Origin: Modestobacter caceresii
GTDB lineage: Bacteria > Actinomycetota > Actinomycetes > Mycobacteriales > Geodermatophilaceae
Direction of reading: 5' to 3'
Assembly: GCF_000761485.1 (NCBI RefSeq)
Contig: NZ_JPMX01000008.1
Coordinates: 17,902 to 81,901, forward strand
DNA: 64,000 nt
The notes under the pieces: model-generated
The model's input: the letters and a program-made list of their open reading frames with translations, nothing else
Database searches by the model: none
Told to the model about the DNA's origin: nothing
Part shown: piece by piece, positions 28,614 through 38,594 of the stretch
How the letters are laid out: every line of letters begins with the position of its first letter
Position numbering within the stretch: the stretch's first letter is position 1
Program-made: the position numbers and the translations under genes

Positions 28614-30682
28614 ACGGCCACCACCAGTTGACGTCGCCGAACAGCGCGACCAGCGCGGGCGTGAGCACCCCGCGCACCACGGTGGCGTCCAGGAGGATGC
28701 CGAGGGCCAGCGTGGTGGCGAAGATCTTCACGTCGACCACCGGCACCGTGGAGAGCGCGACGAAGGCCAGGAAGAGGATCAGCGCCGCCGAGGTGACCAG
28801 CCGGCCGGTGTACGCCACGCCGTGCACGGTCGCCTCGGCGGTGCTCATCCCCGCGTCCCGGCCCTCCCGGATCCGGGACAGGATGAACACCTCGTAGTCC
28901 ATCGACAGCCCGAACAGGAACGAGAACGCGGCCACCGGCACCCAGAAGGTGAGCGTGCCGGTCGCGGAGGCGCCGAAGAGCAGGTCGGTCAGGTTCCCCT
29001 CCTGCCAGATCCACACGGTCATCCCGTAGGCGGCCGCGATCGAGACGACGTTGAGCAGCAGTGCCTTGACCGGCAGCCAGATCGAGCGCAGCGCCGGGGC
29101 GAGCAGCGCGAAGGTGATGACGACGACCAGCGGCAGCACCCACCAGGCGTTGCCGTAGATCGCCTCGACCGAGTCGGCGTCGCCGGCCGCGGTGCCGCCG
29201 ACCCGGGCGCCGGGGAGCTCGTCGGCGGCCGCCCGGACGGCGGTGAGCGCCTCCCGGCCGGCCGTGGACGACGGGTCGTCGGCGAGGACGACGTCCACCA
29301 GCCCCGTCCCGCCCTGCTCCCAGGACTCCCCCGCCGGCGCCAGCACCCCGGCCACGCCAGCGACCTCGGACAGCCGATCGACGGCGGCCGCGCGGTCGTC
29401 GGTGAGCACCTCCACGGGCCGGGCCAGCCCCTCCGGCAGGCCGTCGCCGGTGAGCTGCTGGAAGGCGGTCGCCGCCGGGGACGACCCGGTGGCGATGGCC
29501 GAGACCTGCGGGGTGCCCAGCTTGATGCCGAGGACGGGCGAGGCGAGCAGCAGCAGGAGCACGGTGGCCAACGCTGCGGAGACCCAGCGGTGCCGCACCA
29601 CCGCCGTCCCGATCCGGTGCCAGGTGCGGCTCTCCGTGCCGTGCAGCCGGCGCCGCGGCCACTCCAGCCGGGGCCCGGCCGAGGCCAGCACGACCGGCAG
29701 CAGGGTGAGCGCGACGAGCACGCTGACCAGCGGGATGAACAGCCCACCGAAGCCGACGGTGCGCAGGAAGGGCAGCGGCAGCACCACGAGGGACAGCAGC
29801 GAGATCGCGACGGTGACCCCGCTGAACACGACCGCCCGCCCGGCGGTGGTCATCGCGGTGCGCACCGCGACCAGGTCGTCGGCGCCGGCGGCGCGCTCCT
29901 CGCGCCAGCGCATGACCACCAGCAGCGAGTAGTCGATCGCCACGCCCAGGCCGATCAGCCCGACCAGGTACTGCACGATGAAGCTGACGTCGGTGACCGT
30001 GGTCAGGACGAGCACCAGCAGGAAGGTCGTGGTGATCGCCACCGCGGCGACCAGCAGCGGCACCAGCGCCAGCAGCGAGCCGAACACCAGCGCCAGGACG
30101 ACGATCGCCCCGCCGGCGCCGAGGGCGATCTCCACGATGATCGGGCGCTCCTCACCGCCGCCCTCGGCCAGCACCGGGGTACCGGTGACGACCGGCTCGG
30201 CCCCGGCCACGGTGACCCCCTGCAGCGCTCCCTCCAGCTGGGGCAGCGCGGCCGCGTAGGGCGCCGGGCCCTCGACCGCGGGGGGCCACACCAGCGCGAC
30301 CGCGGTGCCGTCGGCGGCGAGCACGTCGGCGGCCGCGCCCTCGTCGAGCGGGCTGGCCACCCGCCAGCCGGGCTGCCGCAGCCGGTCGACGACGGCGGCG
30401 AGCTCGTCCCGGTTCTCGCCGACGGTGCTGCCCTCGGGCAGGGGAACGGTGACCACCAACGGGTCGACGCCCCCGCCATTGCCGAACTGCTCGGTGATGG
30501 CCTGGTTCGCCTCGTAGGCCGGCTGGCCGGGCGTGGAGAAGTCGAAGCCCAGCCGGTCGATCGTGGTCGGCGCGAGCACACCGCCCACCACCGCGAGCGC
30601 CAGCCAGGCGAGCACCACGATCCGGCGGTGCCCGAGCACCCAGTCGGCCAGTGCGCCCATCTTCTCCTCCTCGACCCCGACC

Positions 30683-30696
30683 ATCAGGAGACTGAT
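30683..30696. promoter_or_regulatory. palindrome between the MMPL and MarR genes
   Basis: ATCAG-GAGA-CTGAT is a perfect 5-bp-arm inverted repeat 23 bp upstream of the MMPL ATG. Its position near both start sites suits a repressor site, most simply for the adjacent MarR protein. Confidence 0.45.
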
Positions 30697-30724
30697 GCTC
30701 CGTCGGCAACCTACGGTGTCCTGC

Positions 30725-31267
30725 GTGGAGGAGCCAGTGGACGGGGTCGATCCGGGGGCAGAGCTGCCGCGCTGGCTCGCCGACGACCCGGCCGGCATCC
30801 CCGCCTACGCCCTCGCCCGGGCCGGCGCCGCGGTCAACGCCCTCTTCTCCCGGCAGCTGGCCACCGTCGGGCTGCGGCCGCACACCTTCGTGGTGCTGGT
30901 CCACCTGGCCCGCGCCCGCACGCTCACCTCGGCGGAGCTGGCCCGCCGGCTCCAGCTGACACCGCAGAGCATGAGCACCCTGCTGCACGGGCTGGTCGAC
31001 GCCGGCTGGGTCGAGCGGCCCGGTCCCGTCCGCCGCGGGCAGAGGTCCGAGGTGCACCTCACCGAGGCCGGGCACCGGGCGCTGCTGGCGGCCGGCCCGG
31101 TGCTGGCCGAGCTGGGCCGCCCCGCCGTCCTGGGGCTGACCGAGGCGGAGGCGGCGACGCTGCACGGCCTGCTGGAGCGGGTGCTGGCCGCCGTCCAGCC
31201 ACCACCCGGGGTGGGCCGGGACGGCGGGCCGCAGCCGAACCCCGGAGCGGCCGACACCACCGGTTGA
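30725..31267 (+). CDS. MarR-family regulator of the MMPL exporter
   Basis: The 180-aa protein has the MarR winged helix: TFVVLVHLARARTLTSAELA, RLQLTPQSMSTLLHGLVDAGW as recognition helix, and GQRSEVHLTEAGHRAL as wing. GTG 30725 is taken because TACGGT (30712-30717) lies 7 bases upstream, fitting a leaderless transcript; GTG 30737, four codons on, has GGAGG in front and is also possible. It is divergent from the MMPL gene and likely represses it, with a ligand that is also an export substrate. Confidence 0.88.
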   Translation: MEEPVDGVDPGAELPRWLADDPAGIPAYALARAGAAVNALFSRQLATVGLRPHTFVVLVHLARARTLTSAELARRLQLTPQSMSTLLHGLVDAGWVERPGPVRRGQRSEVHLTEAGHRALLAAGPVLAELGRPAVLGLTEAEAATLHGLLERVLAAVQPPPGVGRDGGPQPNPGAADTTG

Positions 31268-31350
31268 GCGCCCGGCCACCCCGCGACACCCAGCGACGGC
31301 GGCTATCGTCCCGCCGGTGACGTGCGAGCAGCCGGTCCGGTGAACAGCAC

Positions 31351-32379
31351 ATGGTGAACCAGGACCACAGCGGCGTCCACCTGCCGCACACCGAGGAGTC
31401 CCCGGCCCGGCAGGTCTGGCGCCGGGTGCTGATCGCCGCCATCGTGCTGACCGCCACCGTGCTGATCGTCTACCTGCACCGGGACAGCTACGCGGACAAC
31501 CAGGGCGGCGAGATCAGCGTGCTCGACGCCACGTACTACGCCACCGTCACGCTGTCCACCACCGGGTACGGCGACATCGTCCCGGTGACGCCAGGGGCCC
31601 GGCTGGTCAACATCCTCGTGATCACCCCACTGCGGATCACGTTCCTGCTCATCCTGATCGGCACCACCCTGGAGGCGCTCACCGCGCGCTCCCGGGAGGA
31701 GTTCCAGATCCGACGCTGGAGGTCTCGCGTGCGCCAGCACGTCATCGTGTGCGGCTACGGCACCAAGGGCCGCAGCGCCATCCGCGCCCTGCTCAGCACG
31801 GGCACCGACGCCGAGCACATCCTCGTCGTCGACCCCTCGCCCCAGGCCATCGACGAGGCCACCGCCTCCGGGTTCACCGGCGTGCTCGGTGACGCCGGTC
31901 GGATGGAGGTGCTGCGCCGCACGTCGGTGGAGAAGGCCCGGGCGGTCATCGTGGCGGCCGACCGCGACGACGCCGCCGTGCTGATCACCCTGACCGTGCG
32001 GCAGCTCAACCCGACGGTGCCGATCACCGCGAGCGTCCGCGAGGAGGAGAACGCCAGCCTGCTGCGCCAGTCCGGCGCCGACTCGGTGATCACCTCCTCG
32101 GCCACCTCCGGGCGGCTGCTCGGTCTCTCGACCGACCAGCCCGGCGTGGTCGCCGTCGTCGAGGACCTGCTGACCAGCGGGCGGGGGCTGGACCTGGCCC
32201 AGCGCACGGTCACCCAGTCCGAGGTCGGCCTGGCGCCGCGTCAGCTGCGGGACGTCGTCCTGTCGGTGGCCCGCGGCGGGCGCACCCTGCGCTTCGACGA
32301 CCCGCTGATCGGCACCCTGCAGAGCGAGGACGTGCTCGTGGTCGTCAAGGCCCACCGGGCCGCGGCCGAGAAGGGCTGA
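31351..32379 (+). CDS. single-pore potassium channel with RCK (TrkA-N/TrkA-C) domain
   Basis: The 342-aa protein has helix 1 at about 26-42, a pore with the selectivity filter LSTTGYGDI (filter TTGYGD at 70-75), helix 2 at about 87-104, then an RCK module: VIVCGYGTKGRSAIRALL as the nucleotide fold and DPSPQAIDEA after its acidic end, with a TrkA-C-like end (LRFDDPLIGTLQSEDVLVVV). This is a ligand-gated K+ channel like MthK, built as tetramers in the membrane. The glycine motif is GYGTKG. It probably stands alone, followed by an unrelated permease 133 bases later. Confidence 0.93.
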   Translation: MVNQDHSGVHLPHTEESPARQVWRRVLIAAIVLTATVLIVYLHRDSYADNQGGEISVLDATYYATVTLSTTGYGDIVPVTPGARLVNILVITPLRITFLLILIGTTLEALTARSREEFQIRRWRSRVRQHVIVCGYGTKGRSAIRALLSTGTDAEHILVVDPSPQAIDEATASGFTGVLGDAGRMEVLRRTSVEKARAVIVAADRDDAAVLITLTVRQLNPTVPITASVREEENASLLRQSGADSVITSSATSGRLLGLSTDQPGVVAVVEDLLTSGRGLDLAQRTVTQSEVGLAPRQLRDVVLSVARGGRTLRFDDPLIGTLQSEDVLVVVKAHRAAAEKG

Positions 32380-32512
32380 CCCGCCTCAGCGGAGGTCGCG
32401 GATCGCCGCGCGGACGACGACGTCCACCGCCGGCATGTCCGGTTCGGTCGGCTCACCCGGAAGGGCCGGGACTCCGGTTGCCGCTGCCCGAGCACCCACC
32501 CAGACTCGGCCG

Positions 32513-33880
32513 GTGACCCAGCACCAAGATCAGCAGACCGGCGCAGCCGGCGGCGACGACACCGCGCTGCGCCGGGCGATCAGCGGCCGGTTGCTCTACC
32601 TGTTCATCCTCGGCGACGTCCTCGGCGCCGGGATCTACGCGCTGGTCGGGGAGATCGCCGGCGAGGCCGGCGGCGCGATCTGGGTGCCGATGCTGCTCGC
32701 CCTGCTGCTGGCGCTGCTCACCGCCGCCTCCTACGCCGAGCTGGTCACCAAGTACCCCCGGGCCGGCGGCTCGGCCGTCTTCGCCGAGCGGGCCTTCGGC
32801 AAGCCGCTGCTGTCGTTCCTGGTCGGCTACTGCATGCTCGCCGCCGGCGTCACCAGCGCCGCGGGCCTGTCCCTGGCCTTCGCCGGTGACTACCTCGGCG
32901 TCTTCCTCGACGTCCCGGCGGTGCCGGCCGCACTGGTGTTCCTGCTGCTGGTGGCGTCGCTCAACGCCCGCGGCATCCAGGAGTCGGTGCGGGCCAACGT
33001 GGTGATGACCGTGGTCGAGGTGTCCGGGCTCCTGCTGGTCGTCGTGCTGGGTGCGATCGTGCTCGGCCGCGGAGACGGCGACCCGGGCCGGGTGGTGCAG
33101 TTCCCCGACGGCGTCGCGCCCGGCACGGCGGTCCTGGCCGCGGCGATCCTGGCCTACTACTCCTTCGTCGGCTTCGAGGTCTCGGCCAACGTCGCCGAGG
33201 AGGTGCGCGACGTGCGGCGGGTCTACCCGCGGGCGCTGTTCGGTGCCCTGCTCACCGCCGGGGTCGTCTACGTGCTCGTCGGACTGGTCGCCTCGATCGT
33301 GTTGCCCGCCGACGAGCTGGCCGCCTCGACGGGCCCGCTGCTGGCCGTGGTGCAGGCCAGCGGGGTGGCGGTGCCCGACCAGCTGTTCAGCGCCATCGCG
33401 CTGATCGCCGTCGCCAACGGCGCCCTGCTCACCATGATCATGGCCAGCCGGATGGCGTTCGGGCTGGCCGAGCAGCGGCTCGTGCCCGCGGTGCTGGGCC
33501 GGGTGCTCCCGGTCCGGCGCACCCCGTGGGTGGCGATCGTGGTCACCACCGCGGTGGCGATGTCGCTGACCCTGGTCGGCGACCTGGGGGCGCTGGCGAA
33601 CATCGTCGTCCTGCTGCTGTTGCTGGTCTTCCTGAGCACGAACGTCGCGGTGCTCGTGCTGCGCCGCGACCGGGTGGCCGCCGAGCACTTCACCGCACCC
33701 GTCGTCCTGCCGGTGCTCGCGATCGGCTCGTGCCTGCTGCTGCTCTCGCAGCAGGAGGCCGTCACCTGGCTGCGGGCCGGGCTGCTGCTCCTGGTCGGGG
33801 TGCTGCTGTACCTGCTGGCCCAGGCACCCTGGTGGGGTGGCCGGCCGACCCGCCCGCGCGAGCCCGCCCCGGCCGGATGA
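32513..33880 (+). CDS. APC-superfamily amino-acid permease
   Basis: The 455-aa protein begins its first helix with LLYLFILGDVLGAGIYALVGEI, whose GxG(I/V)Y matches the unwound helix 1 substrate site of APC transporters, and helix 6 has ILAYYSFVGFEVSANVAEEV, the matching helix 6 signature. Twelve segments are predicted. Such proteins import amino acids or amines by proton symport or exchange. GTG 32513 is chosen as the first start before the conserved part; no strong ribosome site is visible. Substrate unknown. Confidence 0.88.
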   Translation: MTQHQDQQTGAAGGDDTALRRAISGRLLYLFILGDVLGAGIYALVGEIAGEAGGAIWVPMLLALLLALLTAASYAELVTKYPRAGGSAVFAERAFGKPLLSFLVGYCMLAAGVTSAAGLSLAFAGDYLGVFLDVPAVPAALVFLLLVASLNARGIQESVRANVVMTVVEVSGLLLVVVLGAIVLGRGDGDPGRVVQFPDGVAPGTAVLAAAILAYYSFVGFEVSANVAEEVRDVRRVYPRALFGALLTAGVVYVLVGLVASIVLPADELAASTGPLLAVVQASGVAVPDQLFSAIALIAVANGALLTMIMASRMAFGLAEQRLVPAVLGRVLPVRRTPWVAIVVTTAVAMSLTLVGDLGALANIVVLLLLLVFLSTNVAVLVLRRDRVAAEHFTAPVVLPVLAIGSCLLLLSQQEAVTWLRAGLLLLVGVLLYLLAQAPWWGGRPTRPREPAPAG

Positions 33881-34018
33881 GACTGCAGGCGTGGCGGTCA
33901 ACGACCACGGCGTGACGTTCGCGTGAAATGTGCCTGACGGTCCGTCGTCCTCCCGCCTTCCGGGTGAGGATGGCCGGGCACCGGCGAGAGGGCACCGGCG
34001 AGAGGAACGGACCTGCAG

Positions 34019-35563
34019 ATGACCGTGTCCCAACCGAGCGCGGTGGAGATCGGGCTGATGTCCGGCCGCGCCGGCTACGTCCTGCGGGCCAACGACCGCG
34101 GCGCCTTCACCGTCGCCTCCCCCACCCTGTACCCCCACATGTGGAGCTGGGACGCCGGCTTCGTGGCGCTGGGCATCGCGACGGTCTCGGTGCCGCGAGC
34201 GCTCAACGAGCTGCGCAGCCTGCTGTCCGGGCAGTGGGCGACCGGGATGATCCCGCACATCCTGTTCCACGAGCCCAGCGACTACTTCCCCGGTCCGGAG
34301 CGCTGGCGCACCCAGGTGGCCGCCGCCCGCCCGGCCGGGGTGCTGACCTCGGGCATCTGCCAGCCGCCGATCCACGTGATCGCGCTGTCCCGGATCCTGC
34401 ACGACGCCCGCCGGAGGGGCGGGGCGGACCAGGAGCTGGCCGAGGAGTTCGTCCGGGAGACGTTCGACCAGTGGCTGGCCTGGCACCAGTACCTGGCCAC
34501 CGCCCGCGACCCGTACTCCTACGGGCTGGTGGAGATCCACCACGGCTGGGAGTCGGGGATGGACGACTCCCCACGCTGGGACTCCCCGTACGCCAACGTG
34601 CACCCCCAGCCGGACATGCCGCCGTTCGTCCGCGCCGACCTCGCGCACGTCGCCGACCCGTCGCAGCGACCGAGTGACACCGAGTACGCCCGCTACCTGT
34701 GGCTGGTGGAGCAGAAGGTCCGCACCCGCTACGACGACACCGCCTACCGGGCGACCGGCGACTTCGTGGTGGGCGACGTGCTGGTCTCCGCCCTGCTGGC
34801 CGCCGCCAGCGACCTGCTCGCCGACATGGGCGAGGAGCTCGGGGTCGGCGGCGGCACGGCCGGGGGCGTGGAGCAGTCCCGCGCCATCGCCCGCCGGTTC
34901 CGCACCGGGGTGCTGCGCTCGGTCGACCCGCAGACCGGGTTGGCCCGCGACCTGGACCTGCGCACCGGCCAGTGGCTGGACGTGGAGAGCGCCGCCGGGT
35001 TCGCCCCGCTGCTGTGCGGCGGCGACGAGGCACTCACCCGCCGGCAGCGCGACCTGCTGCTCGGGCCACGGTGGTGCGGGCACTCCCGGCTGCGCTGGCC
35101 GGTCATGCCGTCGGTCTCCCCCGCCTCACCGGCGTTCCGCGAGCAGACCTACTGGCGCGGGCCGCAGTGGCCGGTGCTCAACTGGCTGATGGCCTGGGCG
35201 CTCAACCGCTCCGGTGAGACCGAGGCGGCCAACCAGCTGCGGCTGGCCGGGCTCTCCCAGCTGATCGACTGCGACTTCGCCGAGTACTACCAGCCGGTGA
35301 CCGGCGAGACGCTCGGCAGCCGCGACCAGTCGTGGACGGCGGCGATCGCACTGGACTTCCTGGCCGCCCGGCGCCCGGCGCAACGGCGCCCGGTCCGCTG
35401 GCTGACCAGCGAGCTGCCGCGGATCACCCCCGCCCACCGGGACGCCCACCGGGCGGCCCAGCACGCCTCGCCCACTCCGCACGCCGGGCACCTCGCCGGG
35501 CACCGCCCGCCGCACAGCCGCGGCCCGGCCACCACCCCGCAGCCGCAGCAGCGGCCGTCCTGA
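34019..35563 (+). CDS. (alpha/alpha)6-barrel glycoside hydrolase, GH63/MGH1-like
   Basis: The 514-aa protein contains YPHMWSWDAGFVALG (about residues 38-52), GWESGMDDSPRWD (178-190) with the likely acid residue, YWRGPQWPVLNWLMAWAL near 378-395, and DQSWTAAIALDFLAARR near the end. These blocks match the GH63-like hydrolases that in mycobacteria remove glucose from glucosylglycerate or mannosylglycerate. Specificity for a compatible-solute glycoside is an attractive guess, not shown. Residues after 445 are Pro/Arg-rich and look unstructured. No signal peptide is present, so a cytoplasmic substrate is expected. Confidence 0.82.
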   Translation: MTVSQPSAVEIGLMSGRAGYVLRANDRGAFTVASPTLYPHMWSWDAGFVALGIATVSVPRALNELRSLLSGQWATGMIPHILFHEPSDYFPGPERWRTQVAAARPAGVLTSGICQPPIHVIALSRILHDARRRGGADQELAEEFVRETFDQWLAWHQYLATARDPYSYGLVEIHHGWESGMDDSPRWDSPYANVHPQPDMPPFVRADLAHVADPSQRPSDTEYARYLWLVEQKVRTRYDDTAYRATGDFVVGDVLVSALLAAASDLLADMGEELGVGGGTAGGVEQSRAIARRFRTGVLRSVDPQTGLARDLDLRTGQWLDVESAAGFAPLLCGGDEALTRRQRDLLLGPRWCGHSRLRWPVMPSVSPASPAFREQTYWRGPQWPVLNWLMAWALNRSGETEAANQLRLAGLSQLIDCDFAEYYQPVTGETLGSRDQSWTAAIALDFLAARRPAQRRPVRWLTSELPRITPAHRDAHRAAQHASPTPHAGHLAGHRPPHSRGPATTPQPQQRPS

Positions 35564-35570
35564 CCCCGCC

Positions 35571-35607
35571 GGGCCGAGCGGGCTCCGGGGTGGAGCCCGC
35601 CCGGCCA
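35571..35607. terminator. terminator hairpin between convergent genes
   Basis: GCGGGCTCC (35578-35586) pairs with GGAGCCCGC (35592-35600), with additional GC pairing outside (GGCC with GGCC). It sits between the glycoside hydrolase and aldo/keto reductase stops. Confidence 0.65.
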
Positions 35608-35611
35608 GGTC

Positions 35612-36613
35612 TCAGGGCCGCGGGTCCGGGCTCTTGGTCAGCGCCGGGTCGGTCAGCGCCACCGGGGCGAGCACCTCGTCGATCCGCCGCTTGACGTCGT
35701 CGTCGAGCCGGACCCCGGAGGCCTTGACGTTGTCGGTCACCTGCTCCGGGCGGCTGGCGCCGATGATCGCCGCCGCCACGTTCTCCTCCTGCAGCACCCA
35801 GGCCACCGCCAGCGTGGCCATCGTCAGCCCCAGGTCGTCGGCGATGGGCTTGAGCTCCTGCACCCGCTCCAGGACGTCGTCCTTCAGCCAGCGGGCGATC
35901 ATGTTCGCCCCGCCGCCCTTCTCGTCGGTCGCCCGCGAGCCGGCCGGGACGGGCTGGCCCGGCAGGTACTTGCCGGTGAGCACGCCCTGGGCGATCGGGG
36001 AGAAGACGATCTGGCTGATGCCCAGCTCACGGGAGGCCGGGATGACCTCGGCCTCGGGCACCCGGTAGAGCGCGGAGTACTGCGGCTGGTTGGACACCAG
36101 CGGGATCCTGAGCTCGTCGGCGAGGGCCTTGGCCGCCCGGATCTGCTCGGCCCGCCACTCCGAGACGCCGATGTAGAGCGCCTTGCCGCTGCGCACGACG
36201 TCGGCGAAGGCCAGCATCGTCTCCTCCAGCGGCGTCTCGTGGTCGTAGCGGTGCGCCTGGTAGAGGTCGAGGTAGTCGGTGCCGAGGCGGGTCAGCGAGG
36301 CGTCGATCGACTCGAGCACGTGCTTGCGGGACAGGCCGCGGTCGTTCCGGCCGGGCCCGGTCGGCCAGTAGACCTTGCTGAACAGCTCGATCCCGCTGCG
36401 CCGCTCACCGGCCAGCGCCTTGCCCAGCACCTCCTCGGCGCGGCCACCGGCGTACACGTCGGCGGTGTCGAAGGTGGTGATGCCGGCGTCCAGCGCGGCG
36501 CGGACGCAGGCGTTGGCCGCGTCGGACTCCACCTGGCCGCCGTGGGTGATCCAGTTGCCGTAGGTGATCTCGCTGATCTTCAGGCCGCTGCGGCCCAGGT
36601 GTCGGAACTCCAT
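35612..36613 (-). CDS. aldo/keto reductase, Kv-beta-like group
   Basis: The 333-aa NADPH-dependent oxidoreductase has FDTADVYAGGRAEEVLGKAL (catalytic Asp and Tyr), LFSKVYWP (Lys) and YQAHRYD (His), the complete AKR tetrad. GxSEWRAEQI, VSNQPQYSALYR and FSPIAQGVLTGKYL are the group signatures shared with voltage-channel beta subunits and YghZ-like proteins. The C-terminal IIGASRPEQV binds the cofactor. It reduces aldehydes or ketones of unknown identity. It is divergent from the lipoprotein gene. Confidence 0.93.
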   Translation of the reverse strand: MEFRHLGRSGLKISEITYGNWITHGGQVESDAANACVRAALDAGITTFDTADVYAGGRAEEVLGKALAGERRSGIELFSKVYWPTGPGRNDRGLSRKHVLESIDASLTRLGTDYLDLYQAHRYDHETPLEETMLAFADVVRSGKALYIGVSEWRAEQIRAAKALADELRIPLVSNQPQYSALYRVPEAEVIPASRELGISQIVFSPIAQGVLTGKYLPGQPVPAGSRATDEKGGGANMIARWLKDDVLERVQELKPIADDLGLTMATLAVAWVLQEENVAAAIIGASRPEQVTDNVKASGVRLDDDVKRRIDEVLAPVALTDPALTKSPDPRP

Positions 36614-36737
36614 GTGTCGTTCCTACCCGCTGGCCCAGGTCACGGCTCGGCATCGACTCCGCGGCCGACGGGAGTGCGGCGCAGGGAACGGGGCAGTCCC
36701 TCCACCGACGACGCCCACGACCTGAAGGAGCCCCCCT

Positions 36738-37244
36738 GTGAAGCGGACGATGCTCTTCTCCGCCACCGCCGCCGCCGCCCTCGGGCTCACCGCCTGCGGG
36801 GGCGAGAGCACGGCCGGCGTCGGGGGCTCCATCGAAGGGCTGGGCAACGGGGAGGTGACCGAGAGCCCCGCGGTGCTGGTCGACCTGACCGGCGAGCTGG
36901 TCGACCCCGAGGGCAGCGTGCTGGGCACCGCCACCTTCACCAGCACCGACACCGGCACGGAGATCGAGGTGGAGGCCAGCGGGCTGACCCCGGGCGACCA
37001 CGACATGCTCCTGGTCAGCGAGGGCGGCTGCACCGAGGGCGCGGTCGACAGCGCCCCGGTGGCCGACCTCCCGGCGCTGCCGGTGACCGAGCAGGAGATC
37101 GGCCAGCTGGACACCCTGGCCGGGGAGTTCGACCTGGACCTGCTGGCCGACGAGGACGGCACCTCGCTCATCGTGCTGCCGCTGGACGACGAGGTCCTCG
37201 CCGAGGGCGCCGCCTGGTCTGCCTGCGCCTCGATCGAGGGCTGA
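36738..37244 (+). CDS. lipoprotein with degenerate Cu/Zn-superoxide-dismutase-like fold
   Basis: The 168-aa lipoprotein has the lipobox LGLTAC (Cys 20) and a beta-rich domain. GTATFTSTDTGTEIEVEASGL, GLTPGDHDMLLV and SEGGC follow the order of SodC sequences (GxVxFT...VSGLxPGxHGFHIHE...C), but the metal ligands are missing: the H-x-H after PG is replaced by Met-Leu-Leu. It is therefore unlikely to be a dismutase and may be a metal-free relative. GTG 36738 has AAGGAG in front. Function unknown. Confidence 0.7.
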   Translation: MKRTMLFSATAAAALGLTACGGESTAGVGGSIEGLGNGEVTESPAVLVDLTGELVDPEGSVLGTATFTSTDTGTEIEVEASGLTPGDHDMLLVSEGGCTEGAVDSAPVADLPALPVTEQEIGQLDTLAGEFDLDLLADEDGTSLIVLPLDDEVLAEGAAWSACASIEG

Positions 37245-37369
37245 CGGCGGGACCCACGCCCGGGTGCAGCCTGCGCCACCTCGGGTGACCCCCGGGCGGG
37301 ATCGATCGGGGCGGTCTCCCCGGACAGGCTCGGGAGGTCCGCACGACCGACCCGCCTCCAGGAGTCCCC

Positions 37370-38554
37370 GTGTCCGCAGCCACCCACCCGAACCGCTCCC
37401 CCGTCCCGCGCCGCACCTGGGCCACGCTGCTGGTCGCCGCCGCCACGGTGACCGCCGCCGGCACCACCGGCCTGCTGAGCCCGGACGACGCGGCGGCCGA
37501 TGCCGCCCGGCCGGCGCACGCCTTGCAGGACGAGCTGGACGGGCTCGTCGCCGACGACGGCTTCCCCGGCGCGCTCGCCGCCGTCCGCGGCCCGGGCGGC
37601 CGGGTGCACCACCTCACCGCCGGGGTCGGCGACCTGACCACCGGCGAGCCGGTACCGGTCGACGGCGAGGTGCGGATCGCCAGCAACACCAAGACCTTCG
37701 TCGCCACCGTCGTCCTGCAGCTGGTCGAGGAGGGGCTCGTCGATCTGGATGCCCCGATCGAGAGGTACCTGCCCGGGCTCGTTCGCGGCCCCGGCGGCGA
37801 CGGCAACGCCATCACCGTGCGCCAGCTGCTGCAGCACACCAGCGGCCTGCCCGACTACGACGACGTCGTGGTGGCCGACTACCTCGCGGTGCAGCACCGC
37901 TACGTCGAGCCGCACCAGCTGCTCGACATCGCACTGGCCCGGCCGGCCTCCTTCGCCCCCGACGCCGGCTGGGAGTACAGCAACACCAACTACGTGCTGG
38001 CCGGACTGCTCGTCCAGGAGGTCACCGGACGGCCGATCGGCGAGGAGGTCACCAGCCGGGTGGTCGAGCCGCTCGACCTGGACGACACCTACTGGCCGCA
38101 CGAGGGCGAGCAGGAGCTCCGCGGCGCCCACCCGCACGGCTACTACGCACCCGAGCCGGGGGCCGAGCAGGCCGACGTCACCGTGCAGGACCCGTCCTTC
38201 GGCTGGGCCGCCGGGCAGCTGGTCGCCAGCCCCGGCGACCTGCTCGAGTTCTTCACCGCCCTGGTCGACGGCGAGCTGCTCGGCCCGGCGATGCTCGCCG
38301 AGATGCAGTCGACGGTGTCGGCGCCCGGCTCGGCCGCCAGTGGTGACGAGGCCTACGGCCTGGGGCTGCAGACCTTCACGCTCAGCTGCGGCGGCACCGC
38401 CTGGACCCACGGCGGTGACATCCCCGGCTACGAGACCCGCAGCGCGGTCACCGAGGACGGGCGCGGCGCGGTCGTCGCGGTCACCGCGCTGCCCACCGAG
38501 CTGGAGCAGATCGTGCACGTCGAGGACGTCGTCGACGCCGCCGTCTGCGGGTGA
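37370..38554 (+). CDS. secreted beta-lactamase/D-Ala-D-Ala carboxypeptidase-fold serine hydrolase
   Basis: The 394-aa protein has a hydrophobic export signal near residues 17-35 and class-C-beta-lactamase motifs: SNTK (Ser 105, Lys 108), YSNTNY (the Y-x-N motif) and HGGDIPGYE (the KTG-equivalent HGG). This set fits DD-peptidases and esterases of the serine hydrolase group. The likely site of action is outside the membrane. It is preceded by the SodC-like gene (125 bases) and closed by a hairpin; the specific substrate is not visible. Confidence 0.93.
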   Translation: MSAATHPNRSPVPRRTWATLLVAAATVTAAGTTGLLSPDDAAADAARPAHALQDELDGLVADDGFPGALAAVRGPGGRVHHLTAGVGDLTTGEPVPVDGEVRIASNTKTFVATVVLQLVEEGLVDLDAPIERYLPGLVRGPGGDGNAITVRQLLQHTSGLPDYDDVVVADYLAVQHRYVEPHQLLDIALARPASFAPDAGWEYSNTNYVLAGLLVQEVTGRPIGEEVTSRVVEPLDLDDTYWPHEGEQELRGAHPHGYYAPEPGAEQADVTVQDPSFGWAAGQLVASPGDLLEFFTALVDGELLGPAMLAEMQSTVSAPGSAASGDEAYGLGLQTFTLSCGGTAWTHGGDIPGYETRSAVTEDGRGAVVAVTALPTELEQIVHVEDVVDAAVCG

Positions 38555-38560
38555 ACGACG

Positions 38561-38592
38561 ACCCCGGCTGCGCCGTCGTGCGCAGCCGGGGT
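38561..38592. terminator. bidirectional terminator hairpin
   Basis: ACCCCGGCTGCGC (38561-38573) and its complement (38580-38592) form a perfect 13-bp stem on a CGTCGT loop, between the serine hydrolase stop and the convergent response regulator stop. Confidence 0.8.
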
Positions 38593-38594
38593 CC

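Noticed and set aside
32386..32436. Minus-strand short frame MPAVDVVVRAAIRDLR before the APC permease
   Set aside because: Sixteen residues with no ribosome site or similarity I recognise; chance frames this size are frequent in such GC-rich DNA.
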